Positions 59,256-64,000 of a DNA stretch of 64,000 nucleotides are shown in pieces (within the stretch, counting starts at the first letter, position 1; each line of letters starts with the position of its first letter). A model generated the notes under the pieces. The model had not been told where the DNA came from. It saw only the letters and a program-made list of their open reading frames with translations, and searched no databases. Made by a program: the position numbers and the translations under genes. The stretch comes from Siderastrea radians (lineage: Eukaryota > Cnidaria > Anthozoa > Scleractinia > Rhizangiidae): positions 23,063,201 through 23,127,200 of the forward strand of contig OZ024890.1 of the NCBI GenBank assembly GCA_964017195.1, given 5' to 3'.

Positions 59256-62200
59256 ATGTCTATAAATTCGTCGAATATTTCCAAAGTAGATAAATTAGAA
59301 ATATGTTCCTTGAATGTCAGGGGACTATCTAATGATGTAAAGAGAAGAGAAACTTTTAACTGGCTAAGGAACAAAAAACACTCTGTTTACTTTCTGCAAG
59401 AAGTACACAGTTCAAGCGAAACGGAAAAACTCTGGTTAGCTGAATGGGGTTATATTGGTCTATTCAGCAGTCTTTCAAGTTCTAGAGCAGGGGTTTGCAT
59501 CTTGTTTAATAATAATTTTGCTTTTGAGATACTAAAATATTACTCAGATCCCGAGGGAAGATTTATCACAGTCGACATCAAAACACAAGACAAAATTATA
59601 ACTCTACAGAATATTTATGCACCGAATAATGATGATCGCGATTTTTTTAAAAACGTCTTTAACAACCTGTCCACCTTCGAATGTGAACACATAGTGTTAG
59701 GAGGAGACTTTAATCTAGTACAAAACATTTCAAAAGACAAGAAGGGAGGGAACCAAACCACTCATTTTAAATCACTAGAAGAAATCGAAATGCTTAAAGA
59801 AAATATGGATCTGACTGACATTTGGCGCGATCTACACCCAAGTACACAGCGTTTTACGTGGAGAAGAAATAAGCCAGAAATCCACTGTCGATTAGACTTT
59901 TTCTTAATCAGCTCAAGCTTATCGACCGATGCACTTGAGGCGAATATTCTGCCGGGCTTTAAAACCGATCACTCTCTAATCACTTTATCTCTTGCCACAA
60001 AAACAAACCCCAGAGGGCCAGGTTTCTGGAAGTTGAATAGCCACCTTTTAAAGGATCTTGAATACATTAACCTTATCAAAGAAACCATAAATGAAGTGTC
60101 CAATGATTACAAAGAGGACGAGACAGTAGACGCAATACTTTTATGGGATGTCATGAAAATGCAAATCAGAGCAAACTCAATTAAATATGCAAAACAACAA
60201 AAAGCAAAACAAAAACAAACTGAGAAAACCCTGGAGACTGAAATTTTAAAGCTAGAACTAAAGCTGGAAGATAACATTTCCGATGATGAGAAGTGTGAAA
60301 TTCGTACGAAACTGGAGGTTAAGAAACAAAACCTTGAGCAAGTGATCAGCTATAAAACCCAAGGTTCTATTATTAGGTCCAGAACACGTTGGTACAATGA
60401 AGGGGAAAAAAACACAAAGTATTTCTTCGGTTTGGAAAAAAGGCATTATAATAGTAAAACAATAAGAAATTTGAAAATCGATGATAACACCGTCCTAAAT
60501 ACAGATCAAGAAATTCTGAATGAAGCGAGACGCTTTTATCAGACACTTTACACTTCAAACAATTGCTCTTCACAGGAAATTACTGGTGAAGACCTATTCT
60601 TTCAACAAAACAATCAGTGTAAAATAAGTGACGACGAAAGAAAACTTTGTGAAGGTTTGTTAACGGCTGCAGAATGTCTGGAAAGTCTAAAAACTATGGA
60701 ATCAAACAAGACACCTGGAACGGATGGAATTCCAGCTGAATTTTATAAAATATTTTGGAATGATATTAAGTCCTTTTTACTCGCCTCCATTAACGCTTCC
60801 TATGCGAAAGGCCTCCTTTCTATATCACAACGGAGGGGATTAATAACTTTAATTCCAAAAAAAGATAAATCTTTGTGCTATATTAAGAACTGGAGACCCA
60901 TCTCGCTTTTGAACTGTGACTACAAAATCGCTGCAAAATCAATCGCTAGTAGAATAAAAAGAGTCTTGCCTTCGGTGATAAATAGCGATCAAACAGGCTT
61001 CCAAAAAAATAGGTTTATTGGTGAAAATATCAGACTGTTAAATAGTATCTTGAGCTATACAGACATCGAGAAACTCCCAGGACTTCTTCTCTTTATTGAC
61101 TTTGAGAAAGCTTTTGACACTCTTGAATGGACCTTTGTTGAAAAAACTCTAAAATATTACAATTTCGGAAATTCTCTTATTTCTTGGATCAAACTCTTTT
61201 ATACTGATATCAGTAGCAGCATACAAAACAACGGTTGGACATCCGATTTCTTTAATTTAAGTAGAGGAGTGCGTCAAGGCTGCCCCCTGTCCCCGTATCT
61301 GTTTATTTTGTGTGCTGAAATTCTGGGGGCGGCAATAAGACGGGATAAACTAATCTATGGTATTAAAATCTTGGACAAAGAGTGTAAAGTCAGCCAATAT
61401 GCTGATGATACTACGCTCATATTGGACGGCACAAAGCCCTCAATAGATAGATCTTTCCTGCTACTTGACATATTTGCCAAATTGTCAGGCCTAAAGGTTA
61501 ATTATGAGAAAACAGAGGCACTCTGGATCGGATCCTTTAAAAACCGAACGGATAAGCTAGCAATAAAACAAAACATTAAGTGGACTTTTCGGAAGGTTAA
61601 ATCCCTTGGAGTATGGTTTTCAACTAGTGTGGAAGAAGCTGCCATGCTAAATTACCAGGAAAAAAAAGAAAAAATCTCTAAAATCCTAAATTGCTGGCAG
61701 GTAAGAAGATTAACTTTGTTAGGGAAAATAACTGTCATAAAAAGTTTAGCTGCATCTCAGCTTGTCTATATCATGTCACCTTTGCCGTCCTCGCAATCAC
61801 ATCTAAAAGAAATTCATCAAATTTTGTATAATTTTCTGTGGGATGGAAGAGGGGATAAAATCAAAAGGAGTGTGATGTTAAACGAATACAAAGATGGTGG
61901 TTTAAAAATGTTAGATATCCAATCCTTCAATTGCGCTTTGAAAGCTAAATGGGTACAGAAGTACCTTGATGACAGTAATCAAGCAAAATGGAAACTTTTT
62001 TTTGACTATTTTATTAAGGAACATGATGGTAAATTACTCCTGACTGGTAACTTAAACCAAGCTGATGTAGCCGGTTTAAATATTCAAGACACTTTTACTA
62101 AAGAGGTAATCGAAATTTGGTCAAGCCTAAATTACGAAGAAAACCTAACAGACTTTGGAAATACACCGATTTGGTATAATTCTCTTATAAGGATTGCAAA

Positions 62201-63047
62201 CCAACCCATCTTTTATAGAAAATGGTCGCGTGTGGGAGTTAACCAGGCCAAAGACATTTTAGACCATAAGTCGGACTTTTTAAAGTATGAGGATTTTGAA
62301 TCCCGCTATAAAGTAAAGACCACTTTTCTAACGTACTATGGTGTTGTGTCCGCCACGGCAAAATTGAAAAAGTCTTTTCAAGATCAGGTTACGATGAATT
62401 CCAACCAACCCACTTGTGGCCAAAAGTTACTATCGGCTTCAAATATTTGCAAAGAAGCTTACAAATTAATCGTTAAAAAAATCTCTTCAACACCGGCCAA
62501 TAGCCAGACAAAATGGATAACAGACTGCGGAAATTGTGCAAATTCGATAAAATGGGATAAGTCGTATAATCTGCCCTTTTACTGCACTAGAGAAACTAAA
62601 CTTCAAACTTTCCAATTTAAACTCCTTCACAGAAGAATTGCTACTAACAATTACCTTTATAAAATAGGTATTTCTTTGACGGACTCCTGTACTTTCTGTG
62701 AACAAACCACAGAAACCCTGATCCACCTTTTTTGGGAATGTGAGTTTGTTCAAAAGTTTTGGCAAGATATACAATACTGGTTAATACAGCATCAGGTTAA
62801 GCCACAAGATTTCTCTCTGAACCTACCCACCTGTCTGGGATTAGTTGACAATACTGAGGATATACTTTTACATCATGCACTTCTAATGGGCAGATATCAC
62901 ATTTACTCGTCGAAAATAAAGAAAACCCTTCCGAATTTACATATATTTTCGCAAACTTTCTTAAAGTGCCAGGAAATCGAAAAATATTTTGCTTATAAGA
63001 CGAACACTGTTAAGAAATATAACTCAAAATGGAACCGTTTCAAATGA
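59256..63047 (+). CDS. LINE ORF2: endonuclease and reverse transcriptase
   Basis: 1263 residues. N-terminal APE-type endonuclease: SLNVRGL (about 19), FLQEVHSS (about 47), GGDFNLV (about 149), RLDFFLIS and TDHSLITLSL (about 235). Reverse transcriptase: NKTPGTDGIPAEFYK, GLITLIPKKD, NWRPISLLNCD, LLLFIDFEKAFDTLEW (about 611), RGVRQGCPLSPYLF and SQYADDTTLIL with YADD at about 715. The C-terminal Cys-rich end is CTFCEQTTETLIHLFWEC (about 1145-1162). Arrangement and length fit the L1/Tx1 group. All catalytic signatures are present and there is no stop, so it may be competent. The ORF1-ORF2 gap is 270 nt, hence translation by reinitiation or internal entry is inferred. Confidence 0.95.
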   Translation: MSINSSNISKVDKLEICSLNVRGLSNDVKRRETFNWLRNKKHSVYFLQEVHSSSETEKLWLAEWGYIGLFSSLSSSRAGVCILFNNNFAFEILKYYSDPEGRFITVDIKTQDKIITLQNIYAPNNDDRDFFKNVFNNLSTFECEHIVLGGDFNLVQNISKDKKGGNQTTHFKSLEEIEMLKENMDLTDIWRDLHPSTQRFTWRRNKPEIHCRLDFFLISSSLSTDALEANILPGFKTDHSLITLSLATKTNPRGPGFWKLNSHLLKDLEYINLIKETINEVSNDYKEDETVDAILLWDVMKMQIRANSIKYAKQQKAKQKQTEKTLETEILKLELKLEDNISDDEKCEIRTKLEVKKQNLEQVISYKTQGSIIRSRTRWYNEGEKNTKYFFGLEKRHYNSKTIRNLKIDDNTVLNTDQEILNEARRFYQTLYTSNNCSSQEITGEDLFFQQNNQCKISDDERKLCEGLLTAAECLESLKTMESNKTPGTDGIPAEFYKIFWNDIKSFLLASINASYAKGLLSISQRRGLITLIPKKDKSLCYIKNWRPISLLNCDYKIAAKSIASRIKRVLPSVINSDQTGFQKNRFIGENIRLLNSILSYTDIEKLPGLLLFIDFEKAFDTLEWTFVEKTLKYYNFGNSLISWIKLFYTDISSSIQNNGWTSDFFNLSRGVRQGCPLSPYLFILCAEILGAAIRRDKLIYGIKILDKECKVSQYADDTTLILDGTKPSIDRSFLLLDIFAKLSGLKVNYEKTEALWIGSFKNRTDKLAIKQNIKWTFRKVKSLGVWFSTSVEEAAMLNYQEKKEKISKILNCWQVRRLTLLGKITVIKSLAASQLVYIMSPLPSSQSHLKEIHQILYNFLWDGRGDKIKRSVMLNEYKDGGLKMLDIQSFNCALKAKWVQKYLDDSNQAKWKLFFDYFIKEHDGKLLLTGNLNQADVAGLNIQDTFTKEVIEIWSSLNYEENLTDFGNTPIWYNSLIRIANQPIFYRKWSRVGVNQAKDILDHKSDFLKYEDFESRYKVKTTFLTYYGVVSATAKLKKSFQDQVTMNSNQPTCGQKLLSASNICKEAYKLIVKKISSTPANSQTKWITDCGNCANSIKWDKSYNLPFYCTRETKLQTFQFKLLHRRIATNNYLYKIGISLTDSCTFCEQTTETLIHLFWECEFVQKFWQDIQYWLIQHQVKPQDFSLNLPTCLGLVDNTEDILLHHALLMGRYHIYSSKIKKTLPNLHIFSQTFLKCQEIEKYFAYKTNTVKKYNSKWNRFK

Positions 63048-63299
63048 ACTGTGACTTCGATCTACCTGTTTGTTAAGATAGTCCTCTATTGTATTGTATT
63101 TCAATCTTTGTTTTAACTCCACTCTTCTTCCAAAACCTTCTCATTAGGATTGCGGCCTCGCTCCTCTTTTCAATTTCCTTTTTTTTTTTTTTTGTTTTTT
63201 TCTTTTTTCTTTGTCGTTACGTCCTGCTATTATCCTATACGCGTATATAATGTGTACTTTTTCTGTTATTATTATTAACAATAAAACAATAAAAAAATA

Positions 63300-63569
63300 T
63301 ATTTATATTATATATATACAGCTGTATACTGTATTAAGACAACAAAATTATAGACGTATTGTAAGTTAAAAAAAAATATTTTTCACTGTAAGTAGTACAA
63401 ATATAGTATTATAAGAAGTATAAGTATCGTATTGTAAGTACTTGTAGGTATTGTATTGTAAGTAGTGTAAGTGTTGTAAATAGTATACAGTGTCGAATTT
63501 GTAAGAAGCGTAAGTATTGTATTGTGAGCAGCTTAGCATTTGTACAATAAGTAGTGAGTAGTGGACGTA

Positions 63570-63604
<35 letters not shown>

Positions 63605-63662
63605 CGTATTTTTTCGTAAGTGACGTCTTTTCGTGTGTTGCAGTAAAAAAATAATAAAAAAA

Positions 63663-63712
<50 letters not shown>
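63300..63712. repeat. Low-complexity 3' end of the LINE: GTAAGTA-type repeats, poly-T and poly-A
   Basis: From about 63350, degenerate TATTGTAAGTA(G/T)TGTA units run to about 63555. Then about 34 T (63571-63604), about 50 nt of unique sequence, and an A-run of nearly 60 interrupted by GT. The T and A runs can fold. Frames giving poly-Phe or poly-Lys here are artefacts. Confidence 0.85.
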
Positions 63713-63719
<7 letters not shown>

Positions 63720-64000
63720 GACCAGCGACATATGGACCACACGGGAGTGAACCACAAACTCCTTCAACGACGTACAGCAAACCACCATTCTTGTCGGCCC
63801 CGCTACCGGAAATGTACTCTGGGTCCTCGTCAACGCAGATGAAATCACGTTGCTTGCTGTGACCATAATATTCAGTCATCAGGTACCCATGATACTCCTC
63901 GGTCCATCCAGATGGACAGTCATTCCGTGCAGGCATCATCAGCATTGAACCACGTGAGCTGACGTAGCAAACAACGCAAAGTGCCTCATGGTTATGAAGA
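63713..64000 (-). pseudogene. Gene H: short-chain collagen CTD split by a LINE (5' part)
   Basis: Minus strand from the window edge: ALCVVCYVSSRGSMLMMPAR, DCPSGWTEEYHGYLMTEYY, FICVDEDPEYISGSGADKNG and CGSLPCGPYVAGRE, then the LINE A-tract. The PEYISGSGA and PCGPYVAG wording matches gene B, so H belongs to the secreted-type subfamily. The final TCAVCTK lies 5.6 kb away at 58034-58058. Read through, the frame enters poly-Phe. Upstream exons lie beyond 64000. Lesion: loss of the last two conserved cysteines unless the whole LINE is spliced out. Confidence 0.9.

Larger units (their letters stand above)
58070..63712 (+). mobile_element. Full-length L1-type non-LTR retrotransposon
   Basis: Two ORFs in order (58158-58985, 59256-63047), an 88-nt 5' leader and a long A-rich end. 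AACTCTCGACC flanks it at 58059-58069 and 63713-63723 (at least CTCTCGACC, since the leading A's could come from the tail), a target duplication typical of target-primed reverse transcription. The target is the CTD exon of collagen gene H, in antisense orientation. Both ORFs are open, so the insertion looks young and possibly active. The 3' part after the AATAAAACAATAAAA block (63275-63297) is unusual and is described in the findings. Confidence 0.95.

Noticed and set aside
63366..63945. ORFs with poly-Phe or poly-Lys
   Set aside because: Products of the LINE A/T tracts; only the CTD part upstream of the tract is real coding ancestry.
1..64000. CRISPR array, operon structure or bacterial contamination
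   Set aside because: No regularly spaced direct repeats; genes are intron-containing with GT-AG sites, SINEs and L1-type elements, so the source is a eukaryote.

Overview
The window is eukaryotic DNA, AT-rich, with short GT-AG exons in long introns, tRNA-derived SINEs, many small inverted-repeat transposons and a full-length L1-type LINE. The host genes resemble the 'short-chain collagen C4-like' family known from sponges and abundant in anthozoan annotations. I infer an anthozoan cnidarian, probably a stony coral. No bacterial, CRISPR, tRNA or rRNA gene is visible.

The main content is a tandem array on the minus strand of short, mostly membrane-anchored collagens, named here A to H from left to right. 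The common layout is: exon 1 (type II transmembrane anchor, short coiled coil, Arg-Glu-Arg-Arg furin-type site); a small linker exon; two 63-nt exons of seven Gly-X-Y triplets each; a 150-nt exon ending the collagen and carrying a YVRWGRTNC box; and one 470-482 nt exon for a Cys-rich C-terminal domain (CTD) ending in TCAVCTK. Intron 1 is phase 2 and introns 2-5 are phase 1 in every copy of this layout, so exon modules can be exchanged.

D (29527-23339) and E (36435-30892) are intact 378-aa genes. B (10231-3969) is an intact 360-aa variant with a signal peptide instead of the anchor. The other copies are damaged. A is a degenerate first exon at the left edge. C is interrupted by a transposon, has a broken donor and lost half its CTD to a foreign gene fragment. 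F has two nonsense codons. G has a mutated splice acceptor and a nonsense codon. E-prime at 45594-45925 is an intact first exon left over from a deleted copy. H is split by the LINE. An unrelated transmembrane exon lies at 14224-14531, with a partial 670-bp duplicate.

Block history can be read directly. The C, D and E units are tandem repeats of about 7-7.5 kb. A near-identical 8.5-kb block (about 35929-44536 and 45395-53855, offset about 9.49 kb) made F/G and the two E-type first exons. The A-B and G-H intergenic blocks are paralogous, and the copies serve as empty-site references for later insertions. Mobile elements: an L1-like LINE with both ORFs open and an 11-bp target duplication (58070-63712), relics of three other LINE copies, a PB1-domain-bearing TIR element (54372-55643), several MITEs with visible target duplications, and two SINE families.

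Functional inference: membrane-tethered collagens that trimerise through coil and CTD and could be shed by a proprotein convertase, plus a secreted paralogue, as components of an extracellular matrix or surface layer. Many copies are dying, so the locus looks like a birth-and-death family.
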